Origin: Minisyncoccota bacterium
Lineage (GTDB): Bacteria > Patescibacteriota > Minisyncoccia > Minisyncoccales > Minisyncoccaceae
Reading direction: 5' to 3'
Assembly: GCA_028703995.1 (NCBI GenBank)
Contig: JAQVLU010000010.1
Span: forward strand, 1-13,136
Length of the DNA: 13,136 nt
Part shown: piece by piece, positions 5,656-13,125 of the stretch
Layout of the letters: the number at the start of each line of letters is the position of its first letter
Position numbering within the stretch: position 1 is the stretch's first letter
Made by a program: the position numbers and the translations under genes
Notes under the pieces: generated by a model
Told to the model about the DNA's origin: nothing
What the model saw: the letters and a program-made list of their open reading frames with translations, nothing else
Databases searched by the model: none

Positions 5656-6799
5656 GATATTTATTAAGAGCTTCTATTCCTGGAAGTTTTTTCCCTGAGA
5701 TATATTCAAGCATTGCTCCACCTCCGCTAGAAATAAAACTGAACTCTTTTTTCATATTTTTCTTATTAATAAAATCAACTGTTTCGCCTCCTCCAACAAC
5801 CGAGTAATTGTTTTGAACAGAAATAATGCGAGCTATTTCTTCAGTTCCTTTGGCAAAAACTTCATTCTCTATCTTTCCCATTGGTCCATTAAAAACAACT
5901 GTCTTCGCTTGTTTAATGATTTTTTTGTAATACTCAATTGTTTCTGGCCCAATATCAGAGATTTCCTCGTTATCTTTAATTGTGTCTATTCCTCCAACTC
6001 TTGAAAAATTATCTTTAGAAATCATTCCATCAATAGGAACAATGACTTTAGGACTTTCAAAATCAATATCTTTGATCGCTTCAAAAACTTCTTTTTCTTT
6101 TATTTCCCCATAAACACCTTTGAATTTCAAAACAGTATTTGCTACCATTCCTCCTAAAAGGATTACATCTGCCTTATCTAAAAAGTTTTTAATTACGCTA
6201 ACTTTAGTTAATATCTTTGCTCCTCCAATTACCGCAACAAAAGGTCTTTTAATATTTCTATTAACTCCCTCTAAAGCATTGATTTCTTTTTCCAAAAGAA
6301 GCCCTGCGTAAGAATCTATAAAAGAACAAATACCAGAAGTAGAAGCATGAGCTCTATGGCAAACAGAAAAAGCGTCTTCTACAAAAATATCAGCTAGTCT
6401 TGCAAGCGAAGCAGCAAATTCGTTATCGTTTTCTTCTTCCTCTTTATAGAATCTTAAATTTTCAAGAAGAAGAATCTCTCCTGCCTTAAGATTATCTATT
6501 TCTTGATCCACCTTAGGAGAAAGGGTTTCTTCAATAAAATTAACTTTAAAAGAAGAAATCTCTTCTAGTTTTTTAGCCACTGGCTTTAAGGAAAATCCAA
6601 TTTCTTTACCTTTAGGACTACCTAAGTGACTTATTAAAATTATTTTTGCATTATGTTCTTTTAAATATTTGATTGTTTCTAAATGAGCTTCAATACGAAA
6701 AGTATCTTCAACCTCAAGATCTTGATTCAAGGGAACATTAAAGTCCACTCTCACTAAAACTTTTTTGTTATCAACGTTAATATCTCTTAAATTTTTCAT
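5645..6799 (-). CDS. pgk: Phosphoglycerate kinase
   Basis: A glycolytic cytosolic enzyme that transfers phosphate between 1,3-bisphosphoglycerate and ADP. The 384 aa are near normal length, with both lobes present. Motifs: RVDFNVPL (17-24), FRIEAHL (34-40), SHLGSPKG (57-64), LENLRFYKEEE (112-122), EDAFSVCHRAHAST (141-154), GGAK (192-195), FNGPMGKIE (303-311), GGGET (336-340) and ISSGGGAMLEY (356-366), then the closing LPGIEAL. In the usual SHLGRP motif the Arg that helps hold 3-phosphoglycerate is Ser61 here; the other substrate arginines (R35, R116, R149) are present. It lies 13 bases after the ATPase gene and overlaps the recJ-like gene by 11 bases. No Shine-Dalgarno sequence is visible before ATG 6799; the upstream stretch is A-rich. 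Confidence 0.97.
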   Translation of the reverse strand: MKNLRDINVDNKKVLVRVDFNVPLNQDLEVEDTFRIEAHLETIKYLKEHNAKIILISHLGSPKGKEIGFSLKPVAKKLEEISSFKVNFIEETLSPKVDQEIDNLKAGEILLLENLRFYKEEEENDNEFAASLARLADIFVEDAFSVCHRAHASTSGICSFIDSYAGLLLEKEINALEGVNRNIKRPFVAVIGGAKILTKVSVIKNFLDKADVILLGGMVANTVLKFKGVYGEIKEKEVFEAIKDIDFESPKVIVPIDGMISKDNFSRVGGIDTIKDNEEISDIGPETIEYYKKIIKQAKTVVFNGPMGKIENEVFAKGTEEIARIISVQNNYSVVGGGETVDFINKKNMKKEFSFISSGGGAMLEYISGKKLPGIEALNKYHEN

Positions 6800-6812
6800 G
6801 GTTTTTCTTTTT

Positions 6813-8390
6813 TTAAAATTTAATATGTTCTCCTGGTTCTATTTTGCCTTTTTCGGCTGAATCTTTTTTAGCTCCTAAAATTAGGTTTTTGAGCTCGCTT
6901 AATCTACTTTTGTCCTTTCTTTCTTCTGGAACAAAATCTTTTGAAGCTTGCTCTAAACTAACTTCTTTTTTAGGTTCTCTTTCTTCTTTCTTCTTTAAAC
7001 AAGTTTTACAAAAAATATCTCTCCCTTCTTCGGGCTTAAAAGGTATTTTAATCGTCTTTCCACATAAATTGCACTCTGCGTCATACATTTTCTTAACCTC
7101 TTTAGGTTTAGTTTGTGTGATAATGGCGTCGGCAATAAACTTATCAACATCTTCCTTAATTCTTCCGTATCTTTCACGAGAAAGACTAATGATTTCTTCT
7201 CTAAAATCGATCTCAAGTGGCTCTCTTTTAGGAAGAGTTTCTGCGGAAAAAGGTCTAGAAGTGATCCCATCTATCATAAGCCTTACATAAATTGATTGCC
7301 TAGCTAAATTAACAAGATCTTCTTCTGTAAACTCAGGAGAAAATTCCTTTCTCAAAACTTCTGCGTCTTCTGCTCCAATTCTAAAAAGTAGCATTGTTCC
7401 AATATTTCCAAAAACAGCTCCCCTGACCGTATCGTCCATTTGCTCTATGTATTGATGAGCTAAAGTTAAGGACAATTTATATTTTCTTGCTTCTGATAAA
7501 ATGGTTGCAAAAGATTCGGTAGCAAAGTTTTGAAACTCATCAACATAAAGATAAAAAGGACTTCTTTCCTCTTCTTTAATGTCAACTCTAGACATCGCTG
7601 CAAGCTGAATCTTTGTAATTAAAAGCGCTCCTAAAAGTTTTGAAGAGTCTTCTCCAATCTTACCTTTTGAAAGATTCATAATGAAAATCTTTTTAGAATC
7701 CATAATGTCTCTCACATCAATTGTAGATTTAACTTGTCCAACAATATTTCTAATCAAAGGAGTAGAAATGAATTGTCCAATCTTGTTTTGAATTGCAGCA
7801 GTTGCTTCTACTTCGTATTTCTGACTATACTTTGAAAACTCTTGTGTCCAAAAAGCTTTAACTACTGGATCTTTTAATTGATTGACAATACTTTCTCTAA
7901 AAACAGCGTCTGAAAGTAATCTATTAATACCTAAAAGTGTAGAGCCTTCAATTTCTAAAAGAGAAAGAATGGTGTTGTTTAGAATGTATTCCATTCTTGC
8001 TGACCAAACATCAGGCCAAATCTTTTTAAAAACCCCCATAAGCCCAGAAGCAATAAGATGCCTTTGGTCCTTATTAACATTTTCCATGATATTAAAAGCA
8101 ATTGGAAAATCTACGTCTCCTGGATTAAAGTAAACAACGTCTTTTTTTCTTTCTTCTGGAATAAAGTTTAAAAGCTCTTCCGCGGCATCTCCATGAGGAT
8201 CAACAAAACCAACTCCTTCTCCATTCAAAATGTCTTGAACAATCATGTTCTTTAAAAGCTCAGTCTTTCCCATACCCGTTTTTCCAATAATGTATATATG
8301 GCGAAGTCTGTCCTCATCTCTGATTCCAAATCTTTTTTTCTCTCCTCTGAAATTAGTTTGTCCAAAAAATGTAATTTTTTTATTCTCCAT
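6813..8390 (-). CDS. TraG/VirD4/HerA-like P-loop ATPase with zinc ribbon
   Basis: A 525-aa ATPase of the type IV secretion coupling-protein/HerA-FtsK group, predicted to pump DNA or another polymer using ATP. Walker A is GKTGMGKT (36-43), preceded by RHIYIIGKTG; VGFVDPHGD follows at 60-68; Walker B is LYVDEFQNF (281-289, D284 E285), with a sensor-like LAHQY (310-314). After the ATPase core comes a four-Cys zinc ribbon, CNLC (440-443) and CKTC (461-464), then a charged Lys/Glu-rich tail (466-525). No transmembrane helix is present. The membrane partner is likely the gene just upstream, whose stop is 6 bases before this start. No relaxase, pilus or other VirB-like gene is nearby, so a conjugation role is not supported. 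Families like this are common and poorly characterised in Patescibacteria; the exact substrate is unknown. Confidence 0.88.
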   Translation of the reverse strand: MENKKITFFGQTNFRGEKKRFGIRDEDRLRHIYIIGKTGMGKTELLKNMIVQDILNGEGVGFVDPHGDAAEELLNFIPEERKKDVVYFNPGDVDFPIAFNIMENVNKDQRHLIASGLMGVFKKIWPDVWSARMEYILNNTILSLLEIEGSTLLGINRLLSDAVFRESIVNQLKDPVVKAFWTQEFSKYSQKYEVEATAAIQNKIGQFISTPLIRNIVGQVKSTIDVRDIMDSKKIFIMNLSKGKIGEDSSKLLGALLITKIQLAAMSRVDIKEEERSPFYLYVDEFQNFATESFATILSEARKYKLSLTLAHQYIEQMDDTVRGAVFGNIGTMLLFRIGAEDAEVLRKEFSPEFTEEDLVNLARQSIYVRLMIDGITSRPFSAETLPKREPLEIDFREEIISLSRERYGRIKEDVDKFIADAIITQTKPKEVKKMYDAECNLCGKTIKIPFKPEEGRDIFCKTCLKKKEEREPKKEVSLEQASKDFVPEERKDKSRLSELKNLILGAKKDSAEKGKIEPGEHIKF

Positions 8391-8396
8391 AAGTTT

Positions 8397-9695
8397 TTAT
8401 TCAACAGGTAATGTTGGTGGCGGTGGCGCCTTCTTAATTTCTAATCTTTCAAGTTGTGCTGTAGGCGCAACGTTTAAGCCTGGGAAGTGATAAAGGGTAG
8501 AAAGCTCTTCTATGTTTAGAAAGCAAGTCCCTCCAGAAAATGGGGTAAAAGCAGAATCTCGATTAACATATCTTGTAAATAAATCTCTCTTTCTAATATT
8601 TAATCTTCTCTCTTGCAAAAAATCAGGAGCTTGAATCTTAGTAATCGTTCTTTTCCAAGGCACTAAATTGTTTAAATTCTTTGAACCAAATTGATTCATG
8701 TAAGCAAGTGGAAGAACTTTGTTTGGAGAAAAAAACTTTTCTCTCTTTGCCACATAAATAGATCTTAGTGTACAATTAAAACCTAATTTAGAAACTTTCT
8801 CTTCAATGGCAGCGACAACCTCTCTTTCTCCACTAGTTAAAAACATTTCCGGAGGAAGTAAGTTTTCTTCTTTTTTTGCTTCTTCTACATTGCCTAAAAA
8901 AACATCAATCATTTTTTCAAAAAGATTTTTTTCGGTTTTTGGTTTAGGACGTTTACTCAACTGATTTACTAAAGCCTTTCCTCTTTTAACATAATCATTA
9001 GCGTCGTCGTCCGCAGAAGAAGCAATAATCTGATACCAAAGCTGTTCCCCTTCACCAATCCTAGAAAAAGCTTCTATTAAATCAGTAATTGGATCCATTC
9101 TCTTTTCTTCATAAGGAGAATCTGTTCCTCCTTCAAAGAACTTCTTGTAAGTCTTTATTGGATAAATATCTTCTTTAACAGGCATAAAATTACAACCCCA
9201 TAAATCCCAATCTTTGTTTGGTAAATTGTAAGGAAGTAATTTTGTGTAATCATCAGCGTCCGTGATTTCAAGATTAGGATATTGAGCGTAAATAGCTGAC
9301 TCTATGAGCCTTCGTCCTCCCTTAGGGATTCTTAAATAGAAATGAGGCACTCCTTCCAAACTAACAATTTCTAAAGACATACTTAAAAGAAACTTTCCTT
9401 CAAAGTAAGCTTCTTTTTTGTTTGGTGGATCATACATTGCTCCCCAAATAACAGAAAAAACATCTTCCATAACCCTTAGTGGTTTAAGCATTTCTCGAGG
9501 AAACTTAATCTCCAAAAAACTTCTTTGAACATTTTCCATCATCCATTCCGTGTTTTTCCATAAAAGATAAGAAAAATGAAGTAACTTAAAAGAAAAGTAA
9601 ATTAAAAAAATCCACCATATTGAAAAAATTATAGCTAAACCGAATTCTATAAAAGGGAGAATTAATTGAAAGGTTTCTATTAAAAAATTAACCAT
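8397..9695 (-). CDS. Membrane-anchored partner of the adjacent ATPase, function unknown
   Basis: A 432-aa protein with one or two N-terminal membrane helices (about residues 8-46, rich in Phe, Ile, Leu and Trp), then a long soluble region. Recognisable blocks are FEGKFLLSMSLEIVSLEGVPHFYLRIPKGGRRLIESAIYAQYP split across 98-140, WYQIIASSADDD (220-231), and a C-terminal segment ending in FLNIEELSTLYHFPG (392-406) and a proline-rich tail (APPPPTLP). I recall similar proteins encoded just before TraG/HerA-like ATPases in Parcubacteria-type genomes, probably a DUF8128-like family, but I cannot confirm the family name here. The 4-base gap to the regulator upstream and 6-base gap to the ATPase imply one translational unit. 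Likely role: membrane anchor or channel-side platform for the ATPase (inference). Confidence 0.8.
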   Translation of the reverse strand: MVNFLIETFQLILPFIEFGLAIIFSIWWIFLIYFSFKLLHFSYLLWKNTEWMMENVQRSFLEIKFPREMLKPLRVMEDVFSVIWGAMYDPPNKKEAYFEGKFLLSMSLEIVSLEGVPHFYLRIPKGGRRLIESAIYAQYPNLEITDADDYTKLLPYNLPNKDWDLWGCNFMPVKEDIYPIKTYKKFFEGGTDSPYEEKRMDPITDLIEAFSRIGEGEQLWYQIIASSADDDANDYVKRGKALVNQLSKRPKPKTEKNLFEKMIDVFLGNVEEAKKEENLLPPEMFLTSGEREVVAAIEEKVSKLGFNCTLRSIYVAKREKFFSPNKVLPLAYMNQFGSKNLNNLVPWKRTITKIQAPDFLQERRLNIRKRDLFTRYVNRDSAFTPFSGGTCFLNIEELSTLYHFPGLNVAPTAQLERLEIKKAPPPPTLPVE

Positions 9696-9699
9696 TATT

Positions 9700-10743
9700 T
9701 TAACTTTCTCGGATTTTGTATCTTCCTAAATCGTCTTTAGAAAACATTTTCTTGTTTTGTAGATTAAGCAAGATGGTAGATTCTCTTACCATTCTTTTTT
9801 CCGAAACTAAACTAATTACTTCTTGTTTGGTCAAAGGAGATTTTCTGTTTTTTAAAATTTCTAGAATAACATCCTTCACCTGTCCTCCATTATACCCCCA
9901 TTCTTTAAGCGCGTAAATACCCCTTCCGATAAGAACGAAGTTTTCGTTTCTAATAAGCTCATTGTGTATTGTTTGAGGATGAAGCTTTTTGTTGCTTACT
10001 GAAGTAGCTACTAATTCTTTATTCAAACCATCAATATTTTGAGAAATATCTTTGTAATGTAATGGTTTTTTATTATGTTTTAAAATAAAATATATTTTGT
10101 CTCTTACTGTTCTTGGATTAACTTCTGCCCAAAAAATAAGACCAAACTTCTTTTTATCAAGAGTTCTGTCTATTTTTTTTGAAGTTTCCATAATTGCTTT
10201 TAAGCCTTCTAAAGTTTCTTTAAATTCAATAAGTTCAGCTATTTTAGAAACAGTTAAAGGAACTTTGTTTTCTTTGAAGACTTTAATGACCTTTTGACTT
10301 ATTTCCTTTGCTTCCGCAATCTTACTCTTATCAAGAGTCCATAACGAATGAGTAGCACTGTCTTCCTTAAATCTTTCACAAGAAGGAATTAAGTGAAGTA
10401 AAAAAGTGATGTAGTTCTTGTCTTCTTCTTTTCCTAAACTTTCTAAAAGTAAAGACTCTCTTTTAATCCCTCCATTCTTTTCAAGTTCGGCAATAACAAA
10501 ATCACTAATTTGTTCAAATTCTTTTTTAGTTTTAAAACCATTGATATTTTTTTTAATTTTTTTGATTCCATCTGACTCAATCTGTCTCACTCTTTCTCTC
10601 GTAATTTTGTAATCAGAACCAATTTTTTCTAAAGTCTCTACTCTCTTTTTTGAAAAAGCAAATCTCCTAGAAATAATCTTTCTTGATCTTTCAGATAAAA
10701 CACTTAAAAAATCTTCAGTGACTTTTTTGTAGTCGAATTTCAT
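9700..10743 (-). CDS. DNA-binding regulator: sigma-70 region 4-like HTH plus HARE-HTH-like domains
   Basis: A 347-aa predicted DNA-binding protein. Residues about 14-66 resemble sigma factor region 4: LSERSRKIISRRFAF, then EKIGSDYKITRERVRQIESDGIKKI (split over 39-63), where RERVRQIE is the hallmark recognition-helix motif. There is no sigma region 2, so it cannot be a complete sigma factor. Downstream are winged-helix-like repeats: around 150-205 (VPLTVSKIAELIE), 212-284 (KKPLHYKDISQNI, then NFVLIGRGIYALKEWGY, close to the HARE-HTH fold also found in RNA polymerase delta), and 288-344 (KSPLTKQEVISLVSE). It is the first gene of the five-gene operon, with a leaderless promoter, and sits 4 bases before the membrane protein. 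It may modulate RNA polymerase or regulate its own operon; neither can be shown from sequence. Confidence 0.85.
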   Translation of the reverse strand: MKFDYKKVTEDFLSVLSERSRKIISRRFAFSKKRVETLEKIGSDYKITRERVRQIESDGIKKIKKNINGFKTKKEFEQISDFVIAELEKNGGIKRESLLLESLGKEEDKNYITFLLHLIPSCERFKEDSATHSLWTLDKSKIAEAKEISQKVIKVFKENKVPLTVSKIAELIEFKETLEGLKAIMETSKKIDRTLDKKKFGLIFWAEVNPRTVRDKIYFILKHNKKPLHYKDISQNIDGLNKELVATSVSNKKLHPQTIHNELIRNENFVLIGRGIYALKEWGYNGGQVKDVILEILKNRKSPLTKQEVISLVSEKRMVRESTILLNLQNKKMFSKDDLGRYKIRES

Positions 10744-10749
10744 ATTTAA

Positions 10750-10778
10750 TTTATAACACTTTTAATAGATAATGTCAA
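10750..10778 (-). promoter_or_regulatory. Promoter of the five-gene operon, leaderless
   Basis: Minus strand: perfect TTGACA (10778-10773), a 17-base spacer, TATAAA (10755-10750), then six bases and ATG 10743. The predicted +1 is the A of the start codon. The -35 begins 2 bases after the secF terminator U-run. Confidence 0.85.
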
Positions 10779-10780
10779 AT

Positions 10781-10805
10781 AAAAAAGAGGCTTTAAACCT
10801 CTTTT
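10781..10805 (-). terminator. Terminator of the secDF operon, overlapping the secF stop
   Basis: AAAAGAGG (10783-10790) and CCTCTTTT (10798-10805) form an 8-bp stem around CTTTAAA. On the minus strand the core GAGG/CCTC stem is followed by six T (10786-10781). The secF TAA (10795-10793) lies in the loop, so the last codons of secF form one arm. Confidence 0.75.
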
Positions 10806-11686
10806 CTTTCTACCCATTTAGCTAGTATCGGTGACGCTAAAAATATTGATGAAAATGCTCCAGCGATGATTCCCACGGAAGCTGCTAGAGAAAAGAATTG
10901 TATGTCTTCTTCTCCTATAAAATAGAAGTAAAGAGCAATTAAAACGAATAATGTTGTTAAAGATGTTTGAATACATCTTACATAAATTTGATTTAAGCTA
11001 ATGTTAACAACTTCCCTGTACCCTATTTTTCTATTTAAATGTAAATTCTCTCTAATTCTATCAAACACAACCACGTTATTGTTAATAGAATAACCAATAA
11101 TGGCTAAAATAGCGGTTACGATTGGAATTGTAAATTGAACTCCGTAGTAGGCTCCTAAAAACGCAAGTAGTCCGAGTGGAATTAAAACATCGTGAAATAA
11201 CATTAATGTTGAAACAATTCCGTATTGAAAAGAAGAAACTGGCTTAGAAACCTTTCTGAAAGCAAAAGCGATGTATAAAAGCATTGCTATTAAGGCACAA
11301 ACAACAACGACAATGGTCTTTTGTTTAAGTTCTGCTCCAACAACAGGGCTAATTGTCTCTAGTTCTGAATCAATGATCTTAGTTCCTTCTAATTCCATGT
11401 CTTTCACGATAGCACTAAACTCGCTTGCAGATATATCTTTAGTGTTGATCTTTAAAATGAAACCTTTTTCCCCTAAGTTTTGAATTTGATAATTTTCAAC
11501 TTTTAAATTGTTTTTAACACTTTCAATCGCAGGGGCTTTTGCTTCATATTCTACTTTTATTGAAGTTCCTCCTTTAAAATCCATTCCTAAATTCAAACCA
11601 AAATAGAAAAGTGAAATAATACTAGCTAAAGTAATCAAGATTGCGATAACGAAATAAATTTTTGAATATTTAATAAAATCAATCAT
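10793..11686 (-). CDS. secF: Protein translocase subunit SecF
   Basis: Membrane subunit that works with SecD to use the ion gradient to aid late steps of Sec-dependent export. The 297 aa show an N-terminal membrane helix (about 10-30), the GMDFKGGTSIKVEY motif (34-47), a short periplasmic domain (about 48-120) and a cluster of five hydrophobic helices (124-290). The TM10-equivalent motif is GYSINNNVVVFDRIREN (198-214), where most homologues have an Asp in the INDT position; here it is Asn203. The partner Arg (E. coli R247) is present as R237 in YVRCIQTS. The gene starts 4 bases after the secD stop, so it is co-translated. It ends in a terminator hairpin. Identity is secure; the ion-coupling mode may differ from E. 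coli. Confidence 0.96.
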   Translation of the reverse strand: MIDFIKYSKIYFVIAILITLASIISLFYFGLNLGMDFKGGTSIKVEYEAKAPAIESVKNNLKVENYQIQNLGEKGFILKINTKDISASEFSAIVKDMELEGTKIIDSELETISPVVGAELKQKTIVVVVCALIAMLLYIAFAFRKVSKPVSSFQYGIVSTLMLFHDVLIPLGLLAFLGAYYGVQFTIPIVTAILAIIGYSINNNVVVFDRIRENLHLNRKIGYREVVNISLNQIYVRCIQTSLTTLFVLIALYFYFIGEEDIQFFSLAASVGIIAGAFSSIFLASPILAKWVERKEV

Positions 11687-11690
11687 ATTT

Positions 11691-13088
11691 TTATAACCAA
11701 GGCCATTTTAATTTAGCCATAAATCCTCTTGCAAAGAACAAAAGGAAAACTCTTGTTGCCACCATTGAAGTGAATAAACTGACTAAAATACCAATAATTA
11801 ATGTGAAAGCAAAAGCTTTTACAAAACTTGTTCCTAAGATGTATAGAATCAAAGCTACAATCAAAGTAGTCATGTTTCCGTCTCTAATAGAAGGCCAAGC
11901 TCTACTAACTCCTTTTTCTATTGCTGAATAAATATCACTTCCGTTTTTGATCTCTTCTTTCATTCTTGAGAAAATCAAAATATTACCATCAACCGCCATT
12001 CCTATAGATAAAATAATTCCCCCTATTCCAGCAAGAGTTAAAGTTGCTCCAGTAACTTTAATGATTAAAAACAAGATTAAGATATAGGCTAAAAGAGCGA
12101 TAGAGGCTAAAACTCCTGGAAGTTTGTAAAATAGAATTAAGAACAAAGCTATTGCAATACATCCAACAACTCCCGCAGAAACTGCGTTATCAAGCGAAAT
12201 CTGACCTAAGGTTGGTCCAACTTTTTGTTGAACAATAGGAGTTGATAATGGAACTGGAAGCGCTCCTTGATTTAATCTTTGAACAATTGTTCTTGCTTCT
12301 TCTAAACTAGAATCTCCTTGAATAACTGCCTTTCCTCCGCCAATCTTCTCGTCTACTCTTGGCGCATAAAAATCTCCAATAATTGGACTTCCATCTAAAT
12401 AAATAGCTAAAGTTTTACCAACATTTCTTTCTGTAATTGCTTCAAATAGTTTTGCTCCCTCTGAATCAAATTCAAGTTCAATAATAGGTTGAGAAGTTGT
12501 TTGATCAAAAGCTAAAACTGCTTTTTCTAAATACTTTCCAGTTAATTCTGTTTTAACATATGGATTTTCAAAAGCTTTCTCCCAACCCTCAATCGCTTGA
12601 ATTTCTTCAAATGTCTTTCCTTCTATTTGAGTCCACATTGCCTTAATCTCTTCAATCTCGGCTTCTGATCTTTCTTCTAAAAATTCTAAAAGTGGAGTTT
12701 CTCCAATCCAAGAAATAGCATCTTCAATGCTTTCTACTCCTGGAAGTTCAACTACAATCCTATCTTCTCCATATATTTGAACTAATGGTTCAGTTACTCC
12801 GTAAATGTTTACTCTTCTTTCAATAACATCTCGGAGTCCATTCATAGAAGTAGAACGATTTTCTTCACTAACATCTTTTAAATCAGCTTCGTATTCTAAG
12901 TGAACCCCTCCTTTTAAATCAAGCCCTAAATTAAAGTCTTTTTCGCTTAAATGAGATATTTGAGTATGTATTTTATCATTAATAAAATCAATTCCTTGGT
13001 TAGTTACCTTTGGAAAAAGAAAAGCTCCTGCTAAAAGCATAAGCACTATAATTAACGAAAAATAAGTATTGATCAATTTATTTGTCAT
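11691..13088 (-). CDS. secD: Protein translocase subunit SecD
   Basis: Larger half of the SecDF export motor. The 465 aa have one N-terminal membrane helix (about 9-26), FNLGLDLKGGVHLEYEAD (52-69), a periplasmic P1 domain (about 75-290) containing LRDVIERRVNIYGVTEP (85-101), and a C-terminal five-helix bundle (about 300-455). The ion-path motif GMAVDGNILIFSRMKEEI (363-380) keeps the key Asp (D367, equal to E. coli D519), though the usual DAN is DGN. E. coli SecD is about 615 aa; the shorter P1 region is typical of many Gram-positive-like and CPR forms. ATG 13088 lies 8 bases after a -10 box, implying a leader of about 2 bases. It is the first gene of the secD-secF operon, and a canonical SecDF pair is expected. 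Confidence 0.97.
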   Translation of the reverse strand: MTNKLINTYFSLIIVLMLLAGAFLFPKVTNQGIDFINDKIHTQISHLSEKDFNLGLDLKGGVHLEYEADLKDVSEENRSTSMNGLRDVIERRVNIYGVTEPLVQIYGEDRIVVELPGVESIEDAISWIGETPLLEFLEERSEAEIEEIKAMWTQIEGKTFEEIQAIEGWEKAFENPYVKTELTGKYLEKAVLAFDQTTSQPIIELEFDSEGAKLFEAITERNVGKTLAIYLDGSPIIGDFYAPRVDEKIGGGKAVIQGDSSLEEARTIVQRLNQGALPVPLSTPIVQQKVGPTLGQISLDNAVSAGVVGCIAIALFLILFYKLPGVLASIALLAYILILFLIIKVTGATLTLAGIGGIILSIGMAVDGNILIFSRMKEEIKNGSDIYSAIEKGVSRAWPSIRDGNMTTLIVALILYILGTSFVKAFAFTLIIGILVSLFTSMVATRVFLLFFARGFMAKLKWPWL

Positions 13089-13096
13089 ATAATTGA

Positions 13097-13125
13097 AATA
13101 TAGATTCTAATTTAACTTTTGTCAA
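13097..13125 (-). promoter_or_regulatory. Promoter of secDF, near-leaderless
   Basis: Minus strand: perfect TTGACA (13125-13120), a 17-base spacer, TATATT (13102-13097), then 8 bases (TCAATTAT) and ATG 13088. Predicted +1 near 13090. No Shine-Dalgarno sequence is possible in so short a leader. Confidence 0.85.

Noticed and set aside
6995..7270. A 91-codon minus-strand frame overlapping the ATPase 3' region
   Set aside because: It is a shifted-frame shadow; the ATPase frame carries the zinc ribbon here and reads through intact, so there is no frameshift to explain.
6844..7290. A 148-codon plus-strand open frame inside the ATPase gene
   Set aside because: It is antisense to a clearly conserved ATPase, has Ser/Leu/Phe-rich composition typical of the reverse of Lys/Glu-rich coding, and has no promoter or start context.
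6813..9695. A conjugative or integrative element built around the TraG/VirD4-like ATPase
   Set aside because: There is no relaxase, integrase, pilus gene, tRNA-linked attachment site or change in composition, and the genes are embedded in a housekeeping operon with pgk.
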